Virus record (IMG/VR): IMGVR_UViG_3300028829_001777 | Span: 1 to 30,335 of that record | Length of the DNA: 30,335 nt | Strand: one strand, 5' to 3' | Origin: a virus | Shown: piece after piece, positions 1 to 7,329 of the stretch | How positions within the stretch are numbered: the first letter of the stretch is position 1 | How the letters are laid out: each line of letters opens with the position of its first letter | The notes under the pieces: generated by a model | Told to the model about the DNA's origin: nothing | Database searches by the model: none | The model's input: the letters and a program-made list of their open reading frames with translations, nothing else | Program-made: the position numbers and the translations under genes

Positions 1-711
1 CAGACGAACACGAGTTGATGCGTGAAATGGAAGAGCCTTACCACCTGATGTGGTATAAGGATCACCAAACATAGCACCTAATTTTACCCTCAATTGATTA
101 GTAAATACCAAAGCAACTCTTTGTCTACCAATCATCTGAGTAATCTTTCTCATAGCCTTTGATATGATAATAGCCTTTGAAGTAGCCCAACCATCTTTAT
201 CAAAGTCAGCATCTAATTCCACTTTCGTAGAAGCAGCTGCTAATGAATCAACTAAGATTGTTACTAACCTATCTTTATCTGATTCTCTTACTTTTGTTAC
301 AATCTCTTCGATAGCCTCAAAGACATCTTCGATAGTTTCTAAATGTAGATACAACATATTGTTTATATCGACACCTATAACTTGTAGAAAATCTTCACTT
401 ACTGCTGTCTCTGTATCTATATAAACAGCGACACCACCTTTCTTTTGAGTCTCTGAAAGTAGGTGAGCACCCACTAATGATTTACCACTACTCTCCAATC
501 CATTCAGTTCTGTAATCCTACCAACTGCAATACCACCATTAGGGCGATTTGAAATTGCTAAGTCTAACATTGTTGAACCTGTTGAAATAAACTCTTTGAT
601 ATCTGTTGGTGTTTCTTGTGCGCCATCTAAGAAGTAAGCAACCTTATAATCTTTGAACTTCTTATTTAGAGAGTCGGCAAGAACTCCAGCTAAATCGTCT
701 TTTACTGACAT
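1..711 (-). CDS. uvsX: UvsX/RecA-like recombinase, C-terminus cut by window edge
   Basis: ATP-dependent strand-exchange protein that would polymerise on ssDNA with gp32 for recombination-dependent replication and repair. 237 residues are visible with no stop before the window edge. Walker A is GLESSGKS (residues 71-78). Walker B is TILVDS, with the acidic residue at D155. The FTNQLR stretch (203-208) and the following GGKALPFHAS segment match the RecA core and DNA-binding loop L2 region. The Walker A resembles bacterial RecA (ESSGK) more than T4 UvsX itself, as far as I recall that family. The ATG at 709-711 has a GGAG ribosome site about 7 nt upstream. It lies downstream of the gp32 gene on the same strand, separated by a possible attenuator hairpin. 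Family assignment is firm; the name uvsX is inferred from the T4-like context. Confidence 0.93.
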   Translation of the reverse strand, partial: MSVKDDLAGVLADSLNKKFKDYKVAYFLDGAQETPTDIKEFISTGSTMLDLAISNRPNGGIAVGRITELNGLESSGKSLVGAHLLSETQKKGGVAVYIDTETAVSEDFLQVIGVDINNMLYLHLETIEDVFEAIEEIVTKVRESDKDRLVTILVDSLAAASTKVELDADFDKDGWATSKAIIISKAMRKITQMIGRQRVALVFTNQLRVKLGAMFGDPYTTSGGKALPFHASTRVRL

Positions 712-731
712 ATATTTCTCCTACTAAAAAT

Positions 732-792
732 GAGGGTGACTCCAGATGATAAAGGATAAATCAAACAGTAGCTCTGAACCTTAGCCACCCTC
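732..792 (-). terminator. Possible attenuator/terminator hairpin between gp32 and uvsX
   Basis: GAGGGTG (732-738) pairs perfectly with CACCCTC (786-792) across a long loop of about 47 nt. On the minus strand the stem is followed by ATTTTT, as in an intrinsic terminator. The loop is long, so it may work only as a partial terminator or as an RNA stability element that lets gp32 be made in excess of UvsX. Confidence 0.35.
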
Positions 793-806
793 TTATTTTT
801 GTTTAT

Positions 807-1559
807 TTACTTACTAAACAGTTCATCAAAAGCAGCACTCGCATCTTCAACTTTCGTAGAACTTTGTACTACGGAAGCAGGAGCCTCTTCTTTTGTTTCT
901 TCAGTAGAATCTGATGGATTCAACCACTCGTTTAGAACCTCTGTGAGTTCTTCGTAGGTCTTTTCCTGATACAACTCAGTAATATCTTTTTGGTTTTCCA
1001 AAAGATTTTCTAACTGAGCTTTATCTTCCACAATTGGATTCTGATTAGGTTTTACCCTAATAGAAGTTTTTGGAAAAGAAGCACCACTTTCCTCAGCAGT
1101 TATGAACTCTACGGAAACATCACGACCATTTATAGCATCTGTGATATCACCATAGTCTGGATCAGCAATTACAGAAAGTAATTCTTGATAAACAGTCTTA
1201 CCAAAACCCCAAAACTTAACACCTTGAGTTTCTTCACCTCTGACAATTACTGGAGCAAAGGTTCTCATCTTAGCTTCTAACTTACGAGCCATCTGATATT
1301 CTTCTCTATTTCCGCTTGTTTTTAGTTTCTGAGCAAACTCTTCAATTGGGTCTGGACGACCAAAAGAGATTGGTGATAAATAGGTTTTGTTATTCAAACC
1401 AAAATGAAAGAACAACTCAATGAAAGGATTATCCTTATTATGTTTATAAGGTAAAACTCTAATTACTTGTTTTCCTGGTTGAGGTTTCCACAGATTTGAA
1501 GTCCTATTGTTTGTGGTTTGAAGTTGGTTTAATCGTTTACGAATTGAACTAATATCCAT
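807..1559 (-). CDS. 32: T4 gp32-like single-stranded DNA-binding protein
   Basis: 250 residues. It would coat ssDNA at replication forks and load or regulate UvsX and the replisome. The N-terminal basic stretch (IRKRLNQLQTT) resembles the self-association segment of gp32. It is followed by WKPQPGKQVIRVLPYK, the usual start of the gp32 OB-fold core, and later VKFWGFGKTVYQEL, like the VFKYRFGKKIWDK region of T4 gp32. The C-terminus is acidic and ends in FDELFSK, the usual partner-binding tail. The protein has no cysteine at all, so the zinc ribbon of T4 gp32 (one His, three Cys) is missing: that region reads FGLNNKTYLSPISFGRPDP. The ATG at 1557-1559 has AGGAG upstream and an AT-rich leader with a small hairpin. 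It is directly upstream of uvsX, consistent with a recombination/replication operon. Confidence 0.9.
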   Translation of the reverse strand: MDISSIRKRLNQLQTTNNRTSNLWKPQPGKQVIRVLPYKHNKDNPFIELFFHFGLNNKTYLSPISFGRPDPIEEFAQKLKTSGNREEYQMARKLEAKMRTFAPVIVRGEETQGVKFWGFGKTVYQELLSVIADPDYGDITDAINGRDVSVEFITAEESGASFPKTSIRVKPNQNPIVEDKAQLENLLENQKDITELYQEKTYEELTEVLNEWLNPSDSTEETKEEAPASVVQSSTKVEDASAAFDELFSK

Positions 1560-1568
1560 TTTCTATTC

Positions 1569-1617
1569 TCCTATGTTTTATTATTTATTTTTTAATTTGT
1601 AGTTACTTACCGTAACC
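1569..1617 (-). promoter_or_regulatory. gp32 leader: hairpin, AU-rich tract and ribosome site
   Basis: On the minus strand GGTTAC-GGTAA-GTAACT forms a 6-bp stem (one G-U pair) with a 5-nt loop at 1601-1617. An A/T-only-rich tract of about 25 nt and then AGGAG precede the gp32 ATG. T4 gene 32 is autoregulated by gp32 binding a structured leader followed by an unstructured A/U tract reaching the ribosome site, and this layout is similar. A true pseudoknot partner was not found, so function is inferred. Confidence 0.35.
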
Positions 1618-1661
1618 ATTACTAATAAGTATAACCTTTTATACTCAAATACAATTTTATT

Positions 1662-2075
1662 TTAGACCTCTCCGAACTTTTTTGTGTCTACTATTTTGTA
1701 TAATTTAGTTGGTATTTTATTTAGACCAATGTCATTTGTGAGCAATAATGAGTTCCTATATTCTTCCCAAGGAACAGGAAATCTTTTGTCCAATACGCCA
1801 CCGTTCAAATCTCTAATAACTTCATTCAAAGCATTGATTGAATATAAAGTATTTGTTTGTTTCTTTCTATGTAATGAAATAGTATTTGGTATATCTTCAG
1901 CAACATGATCATCATCATACATTACATTATAAGTACATATCATTTGATTTGGCTCTGATAAATTTTGGAATACATAGACCTTATCATATAAAATATCATT
2001 ACACTCTATGATAAGTTCGAGAATATCCTCAAGCCTATCTCTGATAGAAAACGTACATAGTAGTTGAGTTCTCAT
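1662..2075 (-). CDS. Conserved-looking phage hypothetical protein
   Basis: 137 residues, function not recognised. It starts MRTQLLCTFS and has a compact mixed alpha/beta composition, with a central HRKKQTNTLYSINALN stretch and a charged C-terminus. No signal peptide, membrane segment or metal-binding cluster is visible. Its ATG overlaps the TAA of the upstream 569-residue gene in the form TAATG, so the two are probably translationally coupled. It sits between the replication-type genes and gp32. I have an impression that similar proteins occur in other aquatic T4-like phages, but cannot verify it here. Real coding status is well supported by the overlap and by continuous reading in a tightly packed operon. 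Confidence 0.8.
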   Translation of the reverse strand: MRTQLLCTFSIRDRLEDILELIIECNDILYDKVYVFQNLSEPNQMICTYNVMYDDDHVAEDIPNTISLHRKKQTNTLYSINALNEVIRDLNGGVLDKRFPVPWEEYRNSLLLTNDIGLNKIPTKLYKIVDTKKFGEV

Positions 2076-3784
2076 TATTTCCTTTTCACTTTATGTTTGA
2101 ACAACAATTTAGGCGAACTATTCATTTCTGTTTTACAGTCAACCTGAACATACTCATCGGTCTGTGTTTCTAAATTTATCACAACCTTACCACCTTCATA
2201 TTTTATATCAAAAGGTGGTTTAGGATCACAATAATGTTCTGGTGGTTTAATTTGCGACTCACCTGTTTTTTTATTGACGATTAGAGTATGAACATCATGA
2301 CCACATCCATGAACATCTTTCCACATCTGAACTAATTGTTTTTGACCTTCTTCAGTTTCTGCTAATTTTTTCATACCAGCACCAAACCCTTTTATGTATT
2401 CTTCTCTAAAAGCTCTTTTTCTATCTTTTTGTTCTAAATCAGTTATCCCATCTTCTTGATAATTGTTCCTGTCTCTCATTTCTTGTAGTTTAGCATCAAT
2501 AGGAGAGCCTATTTCATCTCCAAGATAAGTTTTGCCAGCAGTTTTTGTACCAGAGTTCTTCATAGTTATATCATTTGGATTACTATAAATTTTAGCAGAT
2601 ATTTTCATAGTCTGTTTATTTCCATCCTTATCATCATAAACAACTAACATATCTGTAGGATCTACTTTCTCATCTATTCCATATAAGTCCATTAGTTTTG
2701 AACCACCTATACCACCGACTTGTATACTCTCTGTTACTTTAGAACCCTCAGGCAAAGATTTTTTGATAAGTTCTACCGCTGTTTTATTTTGTTCATGTGC
2801 TTCTGAATCATCATTACCAAGCTCTTGATATTTTTTTCTGAGTTCTTCATATTGTTTTTGATTCTCTTCTGAAGGATCTAATAAAGCAACAACACCAGCT
2901 TCATTATGTTTACCACTCAAATCAGCTAATGCTCTATCAGCAGAGTTATTCCTCATATTAACTTCTAATCCATTTTCTCTGATAATTCTATTTATATCTT
3001 CAGTTACAGCATCACCTTGCTTTCCACCCATAAAATGTTTATATGGAACACCCATAGCATTAGATGATATATAGATTTTTCCCTTTGATTTTTCACTAAA
3101 CTGATTTCTTTCTATTAGACCATTATCTACCAAAGATTCAACAGCTTCTATTTTTTCTTCTTCAGTTTTAGCATTTGTAAACTTTTCCCAACTCTCAACT
3201 AATGTACTTAGAGCCTTTTTTCTATCTGGATCTTTTTCATTATCTTTAATTTTTTGTGCACTTTCAATGTAACCTTTATGGTTTTCTTGTGTCTTTTTTG
3301 AAAATGGTTTGACTTTCGATTCTTCCTCAGAATCATTTTCGCTATCATCGCTTTTTGGTCTTTCAAAGTCCTTAGATATGCCCTTGTTAGAATCTACACC
3401 TCTATCAAATTCACTTGGTTCATCTAACTTCTCACCATCTTTCTTATCACCACCATCGTTCTGTAGTGCTTTTGCTGCAATATATGCTGGAGAGTCTTTC
3501 TCTCTATTTATAGCAGACTTGTAAGTAGTTTCTTTATCGACATCCTTACCATCTTTGTCTTTTATTTTATATTTTACCTTAGTTTCTGGATCTATCTTAT
3601 CACCTTTTTGTCTGGGTGCTTCTGATAGATTTTCTAGTAAAACATTTCTTTGAGCTACATTCCAACCAAAATCTTTTAGTACGCTTTCTAGTACTATTCT
3701 GTCTCGAATACTTTTAGGATTAGGCTTACCATCTTTTACCCTATACGCCCATTCAATTATTATATCATCTATGATATCATTCAT
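2075..3784 (-). CDS. Large hydrophilic protein, possible PD-(D/E)XK nuclease-like core
   Basis: 569 residues, very rich in Lys, Asp and Glu. An N-terminal module (residues 1-55: EWAYRVKDGKPNPKS then an amphipathic helix ending LLENLSE) is followed by a long low-complexity charged linker (about 60-210), probably disordered. A folded region begins near 235. Within it HNEAGVVALL (E295), DPTDMLVVYDD (D378) and KISAKIY (K398) have the order and spacing of the E, D and xxK of PD-(D/E)XK nucleases. The usual (D/E)xK is SxK here (S396, K398), so activity is doubtful. A C-terminal part carries CGHDVHTLIV. The start overlaps the upstream polymerase-like gene by ATGA, and the stop overlaps the next ATG. 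It could instead be a virion or DNA-packaging accessory protein. Function is unproven. Confidence 0.75.
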   Translation of the reverse strand: MNDIIDDIIIEWAYRVKDGKPNPKSIRDRIVLESVLKDFGWNVAQRNVLLENLSEAPRQKGDKIDPETKVKYKIKDKDGKDVDKETTYKSAINREKDSPAYIAAKALQNDGGDKKDGEKLDEPSEFDRGVDSNKGISKDFERPKSDDSENDSEEESKVKPFSKKTQENHKGYIESAQKIKDNEKDPDRKKALSTLVESWEKFTNAKTEEEKIEAVESLVDNGLIERNQFSEKSKGKIYISSNAMGVPYKHFMGGKQGDAVTEDINRIIRENGLEVNMRNNSADRALADLSGKHNEAGVVALLDPSEENQKQYEELRKKYQELGNDDSEAHEQNKTAVELIKKSLPEGSKVTESIQVGGIGGSKLMDLYGIDEKVDPTDMLVVYDDKDGNKQTMKISAKIYSNPNDITMKNSGTKTAGKTYLGDEIGSPIDAKLQEMRDRNNYQEDGITDLEQKDRKRAFREEYIKGFGAGMKKLAETEEGQKQLVQMWKDVHGCGHDVHTLIVNKKTGESQIKPPEHYCDPKPPFDIKYEGGKVVINLETQTDEYVQVDCKTEMNSSPKLLFKHKVKRK

Positions 3785-5085
3785 ACAAATTTCTCCGTAA
3801 TATTTTCCATTTTGTGATAATTCAAACCTTCTGAAACTCTCACTGGATACTTACCTCTCACTTCGACAATAGATTTTACCATCTTCATAAACTCCATCCC
3901 ATCATCTTTATGTACATCAAATAAAAATGAATCGTAACTGTACAGAATTATCTTACTCTTATAACCACTTAGTTTTGGTAATAATTTTGTAAGCACTTTC
4001 ATATTATTTTCAGTTTCCATCAGCTGAATAAGATAATTGAACATTTTATTCTTATTCATATCAGATAGATTATTTTTGTATATCCTCTTATTATAAATAT
4101 CAGATTCTACGAAATTATTAGATTTATACCTCTTCCATACCTCATCGATATATATTTGAACTTTGGCAAAAAATGGATTTTCTCGCAAAACATTATCAGG
4201 AATATGCCCATATAAATACTGAAATGATAGAGACTTAGCCTCATCATAATTTACTTGATATAACTTAGACATATGTCTGTGAACAGACCCCTTTGGAAAT
4301 TTATAGTCTACTACATCCGCAATTAGCCTTAGGTGATAAGCATCGTAATCCATCTCTATCAGTACACCATCTTCACCATGCCTACTTATAAACTTTTTTC
4401 TACTACCATCTGATTTATTTAGAGCAGCAAAGTTAGTTCCACCGAATCTATTTGATGGACGACCTGTAGCAGTATACAGATTATATTCACTAAAGACCAT
4501 ACCATTTGTGGTTTGTAATCCGTTCTTTTCAATACTATGTAAATTAGGTATAACATCGTTATTGTATGTACCAAAGCAACTTTGATCTTGAGTGAATACA
4601 CATTTTTTTATCTCATCAACGATAAGTCTACTCATTTCTAAATGTTTCATTATAGGTATAATACAATTTATATTAGACTTCCCCCAATAAATTCTATGAA
4701 AATAGTCATGTGAATTTGTTGTTAGTTGATCGAGTGGCATCGGAACATTTTTATCTAAATAATTTTTCATCTGAATGTCTGTGATATCATCCCAATCTAA
4801 AAAGTGCAGTAACTTCTTTTTATCATAAGTAAAGACTGTCTGTTCTGTTCTAGTCATACCTAAATACTTTTTTTCTAAGTTTATAGCATCAGAGTGTCTA
4901 AATGGTAATATGTATTCTTCGGTATTATCATTCACATCTCCAAGCAATCTTATATAAATTAAGCACAGATTTGTTGCTAATGGGTGTTTGTTATCATCAC
5001 ATTGTACAGGAACTACTACAGAAGAATTTATCTGAAACTCTTTCATAAAACTTTCCCACTCTTTATGTGATTCTATTATTTTCAT
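3781..5085 (-). CDS. Short family A DNA polymerase-like protein with altered motifs
   Basis: 434 residues from the chosen start. The C-terminal half aligns by eye with the Klenow palm and fingers. TATGR (205-209) contains the Arg equivalent to Klenow R668. Motif A is DYDAYHLR (246-253) for DYSQIELR. Motif B is KSLSFQYLYG with K284, F288 and Y292 retained, but Klenow R754 is Tyr. N350 and Q354 match N845 and Q849. Motif C is YDS (384-386) instead of HDE. Both metal-binding Asp residues (246, 385) remain, while the Glu steric-gate position is His251. The N-terminal 150 residues lack recognisable 3'-5' exonuclease DxE residues. An ATG at 5107-5109 is also possible, but the ATG at 5083-5085 overlaps the upstream TGA as ATGA and is preferred. 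It could be an accessory or repair polymerase, or a primer or gap-filling enzyme. Confidence 0.85.
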   Translation of the reverse strand: MKIIESHKEWESFMKEFQINSSVVVPVQCDDNKHPLATNLCLIYIRLLGDVNDNTEEYILPFRHSDAINLEKKYLGMTRTEQTVFTYDKKKLLHFLDWDDITDIQMKNYLDKNVPMPLDQLTTNSHDYFHRIYWGKSNINCIIPIMKHLEMSRLIVDEIKKCVFTQDQSCFGTYNNDVIPNLHSIEKNGLQTTNGMVFSEYNLYTATGRPSNRFGGTNFAALNKSDGSRKKFISRHGEDGVLIEMDYDAYHLRLIADVVDYKFPKGSVHRHMSKLYQVNYDEAKSLSFQYLYGHIPDNVLRENPFFAKVQIYIDEVWKRYKSNNFVESDIYNKRIYKNNLSDMNKNKMFNYLIQLMETENNMKVLTKLLPKLSGYKSKIILYSYDSFLFDVHKDDGMEFMKMVKSIVEVRGKYPVRVSEGLNYHKMENITEKFV

Positions 5086-5684
5086 TTTATATGAGGACCT
5101 GCTATCCAAACGACTAACGACCTTCTAATACCACTTGTGACTGGCAATACTCTGTGTCTCAGTAAGGATGGAAACATAACAGCATTACCTTTCTTCAAAT
5201 GTTCAGGTGTATTCAACATACCACCCCTTTCTAATTCAAATATACCACCACTATATTCATTAGCATCTGAAAGTTGTACTGACAGGCTAATTTTTCTATA
5301 GTTCATATTGGGTCCTGTATCGGTATGCCAATCATACTTTGCTGTACCATCTGTCGAGTCATATATTGTATATTGTAGATTCTCATAAAATCCTCTTATA
5401 TCTAACTCCCATCGATTTGTATTTTGAACCGAAGCCCAAATCCACTCATAAATCCATTCTGTTTCAGTTGCTTTCGGTATCCAAGAAATTTTAGAGTTTC
5501 TTGTATCTTTGGTGACACTTCCCTTATCTGTAATAGTAGCATCTTCCGATACTAATCGTTCTCCAATATCAATAATCTTATCACATTGTTCTTCAGAGAA
5601 AAGTGGTTCGAACAAGTAATGATGATTTAGTTCAAAATCAGCATCAACTTTCCATTCTTTAGGAATTTCTTCTACATACTCCAA
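5082..5684 (-). CDS. 2OG-Fe(II) oxygenase, prolyl-4-hydroxylase-like fold
   Basis: 200 residues with a double-stranded beta-helix dioxygenase pattern. The iron triad is H120-T-D122 (YDWHTDTG) and distal H177 (LLRHRVLPV), with 2-oxoglutarate-binding Arg at 187 or 188 (GIRRSL). LSVQLSD and YSGGIFEL are the typical strands between them. The family couples 2-oxoglutarate decarboxylation to hydroxylation of a protein, nucleic acid or small-molecule substrate; the substrate is not shown. There is no in-frame ATG near the beginning. TTG at 5682-5684 is chosen because GAGG lies 7 nt upstream (5692-5695) and the next in-frame Met is residue 127. It overlaps the end of thyX by 13 nt and the polymerase-like gene by ATGA. 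The position between ThyX and a polymerase permits, but does not prove, a nucleotide or DNA modification role. Confidence 0.9.
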   Translation of the reverse strand: MEYVEEIPKEWKVDADFELNHHYLFEPLFSEEQCDKIIDIGERLVSEDATITDKGSVTKDTRNSKISWIPKATETEWIYEWIWASVQNTNRWELDIRGFYENLQYTIYDSTDGTAKYDWHTDTGPNMNYRKISLSVQLSDANEYSGGIFELERGGMLNTPEHLKKGNAVMFPSLLRHRVLPVTSGIRRSLVVWIAGPHIK

Positions 5685-6376
5685 TTATGCGCCTCGCACC
5701 ATAACTCAGTTGTCTTTGGAAATACTTCACCCATCTGTTTCAATAGAACCTTAGCATAATCTTGTATCTCTATCTGTGCTGTTTTTTCATTTCTTAACTC
5801 AATAAAGTTCATTACTGCCTGAAATGATGCTGTCCAATAAACTTCAGTATATAATGTAAGTGGCAATATACAACGAGCTTGTTCTTTTGCCATACCACTA
5901 TCTATTAGATTTTTATAAGCAGTTAGACTCATACTATGAGCCTGTTTCCAATTAGACTCTACATCTTTTATATCATCTCCTTCAAACTCGCCTTCTGATG
6001 CTTGTTTATTATCATCAGATTGTTTTCTGTAAATGGTTGGTTCGTAAAACTCATCGTACTCGACATACCTACCACTAATCTCATTCCAAGCATGATCTTT
6101 AGTAGAAGAGTTAGATGTAGTCTCTATCCCAACTACATGCTTATACCATTGTCTCATTACGAACTCAGGTGCTTTTATGTGGAACTGAACTTGTAGATGT
6201 CTGAATGGAGAGTAGTGTTTGTATTTAGCTAAATACCTAACTAACCTCTCATCTGACTTATCGAATGTTTCTTTTCTTTTACCGAATGATACTCTAGCTG
6301 AATTGACAACAGTCAAATCGTTTCCTAACGAATCAACAACCTCAATAAAGCCTTTGTCTAAGACTTGACTTTTCAT
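5672..6376 (-). CDS. thyX: Flavin-dependent thymidylate synthase ThyX
   Basis: 234 residues. It makes dTMP from dUMP using methylene-tetrahydrofolate with FAD and NADPH, supplying thymidylate for an AT-rich phage genome. Visible family features are NSARVSFGKR near residue 25, YSPFRHLQVQFHIKAPEFVMRQWYKH (55-80), NEISGRY (98-104) and the C-terminal ILPLTLYTEVYWTASFQAVMNFIELR with conserved Arg residues. The ThyX signature RHRxxSxNExSxRY is altered: RHR is replaced by KHV, and about a dozen residues (VGIETTSNSSTKDHAW) lie between it and NE. I recall a similar arrangement in T4-like cyanophage ThyX proteins. The ATG at 6374-6376 has a weak ribosome site (AAAGG about 10 nt upstream). The end overlaps the 2OG oxygenase gene. 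Confidence 0.92.
   Translation of the reverse strand: MKSQVLDKGFIEVVDSLGNDLTVVNSARVSFGKRKETFDKSDERLVRYLAKYKHYSPFRHLQVQFHIKAPEFVMRQWYKHVVGIETTSNSSTKDHAWNEISGRYVEYDEFYEPTIYRKQSDDNKQASEGEFEGDDIKDVESNWKQAHSMSLTAYKNLIDSGMAKEQARCILPLTLYTEVYWTASFQAVMNFIELRNEKTAQIEIQDYAKVLLKQMGEVFPKTTELWCEAHNWSM
5692..5695 (-). promoter_or_regulatory. Ribosome site deciding a TTG start
   Basis: GAGG on the minus strand lies 7 nt before the TTG at 5684-5682, inside the last codons of thyX. It is the main reason to accept a TTG start for the 2OG oxygenase gene, whose frame has no nearby ATG or GTG. Confidence 0.6.
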
Positions 6377-6391
6377 ATATAATAACCTTTG

Positions 6392-6399
6392 ATTTTATA
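6392..6399 (-). promoter_or_regulatory. Possible T4-late-like promoter before thyX
   Basis: The minus strand carries TATAAAAT 16-23 nt before the thyX ATG, one or two changes from the T4 late octamer TATAAATA, in an AT-only-rich gap after a hairpin. Weak: in DNA this AT-rich such matches arise by chance. Confidence 0.2.
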
Positions 6400-6418
6400 A
6401 TATATATCTAATTAAAAT

Positions 6419-6440
6419 CTGAAATACGAAAGTATTTTAG
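6419..6440 (-). terminator. Hairpin at the end of the baseplate operon
   Basis: On the minus strand CTAAAATAC-TTTC-GTATTTCAG forms a 9-position stem with one mismatch, overlapping the TAA stop of the 293-residue gene and followed by ATTTTAAT. On the plus strand the loop is a GAAA tetraloop. A plausible weak terminator separating tail genes from the thyX operon. Confidence 0.4.
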
Positions 6441-7318
6441 TATCCACCCATACCAGGAGGAGGACCACCTGAACCAGCATTATATCCTGATGGTGCTGGT
6501 TGTTGAGTCTGTGTCTGTGTCTGTGTCTGAGTTTGTGTTGTGGATTGGTTTTCAGTTTGCGTTGTATTGTTTCCTTTTATTTTAGACACTATGTTCTCAA
6601 CAGCCTCTTTTGGATTGAGTTTGTTGTCTTGTACAAAATATTGTAAGTCAGGAATCAACTTTGTTATACCAGGCATTTTCTTTTCTGCTCTTCGTAAAGC
6701 TAAATTGTTTATAACATTTACAGCATCTTTTGTACCTACGAAATGCCATATTAAAGTAGTGTATTTATACAACGGGCTTTTATTCATATCCTTTTTAGTA
6801 ATCTCAAAGGGTGGAGTTGTATCGTTTGGTTTAGTAGCAAAATACCTTTTCATAAATCCACGCCCAACATCTTTAATAACAGGCTTTACTGTAGTCTCTT
6901 TTATAGAAAGTATTTTTTGTGGATTTAGATTTTGGTATATAGCAAAATCAGTTGGAGTATCAACTCTAGTAATTATTACAGAAGCTTTATTATGCTCATT
7001 TCCAGTCATAAAAAATTCTTCTAACTTATTAGTATAATGTATGTGATATGGAGTTTCCTTTGGTACAGACTTTCCGCTCCTATAGACAAATTCTTCACTG
7101 TTAGTAACCAAGCCCTTCACTACTCTTGATGTATTATCCGTCACATATTTTACTAATGCTGGCTGTCCTTTTTTTTCAGAGTTCTTCTCATCGATTAGTT
7201 TTTGTAGTTTTTGACTCTGAATATTCTGTTGGGAAGTTGGTACATTTTGAGTAGCTTGTACTGTCGATTGCGCCTCTTCGGCTGTCATATTCCCTAAACT
7301 TTCTGCTGAATAAGCCAT
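6437..7318 (-). CDS. Tail-operon hypothetical protein with TQ repeat
   Basis: 293 residues, not assignable to a known family by eye. The N-terminal third is Gln/Ser/Thr-rich and likely flexible. The middle (about 60-235) looks folded, with YHIHYTNKLEEFF and VIITRVD strands, and a helical part ends near 250. The C-terminus is low complexity: five Thr-Gln pairs encoded by a hexanucleotide repeat, then a Pro/Gly tail ending GGPPPGMGGY. It is the last gene of the baseplate cluster, 11 nt after the 1064-residue hub-like gene, with AGGGAG upstream of the ATG. A virion baseplate or spike component is the likely role from context only. The Pro/Gly tail may be a flexible tip or docking segment. Confidence 0.75.
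   Translation of the reverse strand: MAYSAESLGNMTAEEAQSTVQATQNVPTSQQNIQSQKLQKLIDEKNSEKKGQPALVKYVTDNTSRVVKGLVTNSEEFVYRSGKSVPKETPYHIHYTNKLEEFFMTGNEHNKASVIITRVDTPTDFAIYQNLNPQKILSIKETTVKPVIKDVGRGFMKRYFATKPNDTTPPFEITKKDMNKSPLYKYTTLIWHFVGTKDAVNVINNLALRRAEKKMPGITKLIPDLQYFVQDNKLNPKEAVENIVSKIKGNNTTQTENQSTTQTQTQTQTQTQQPAPSGYNAGSGGPPPGMGGY
6507..6536. repeat. Hexanucleotide tandem repeat GTCTGT
   Basis: Three exact GTCTGT units followed by GTCTGA and GTTTGT on the plus strand, encoding the Thr-Gln repeat on the minus strand. The unit length keeps the frame, so copy number could vary by slippage without breaking the protein. Confidence 0.8.
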
Positions 7319-7329
7319 TTATATTCTCC

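Noticed and set aside
712-806. Possible small RNA gene between gp32 and uvsX
   Set aside because: Only one long-loop stem is visible and nothing tRNA-like; kept as a low-confidence terminator instead.
5086-5109. Eight-residue longer start for the polymerase-like gene
   Set aside because: The inner ATG forms a standard ATGA overlap with the upstream gene; the extra residues (DSRSSYK) look unrelated to the fold.
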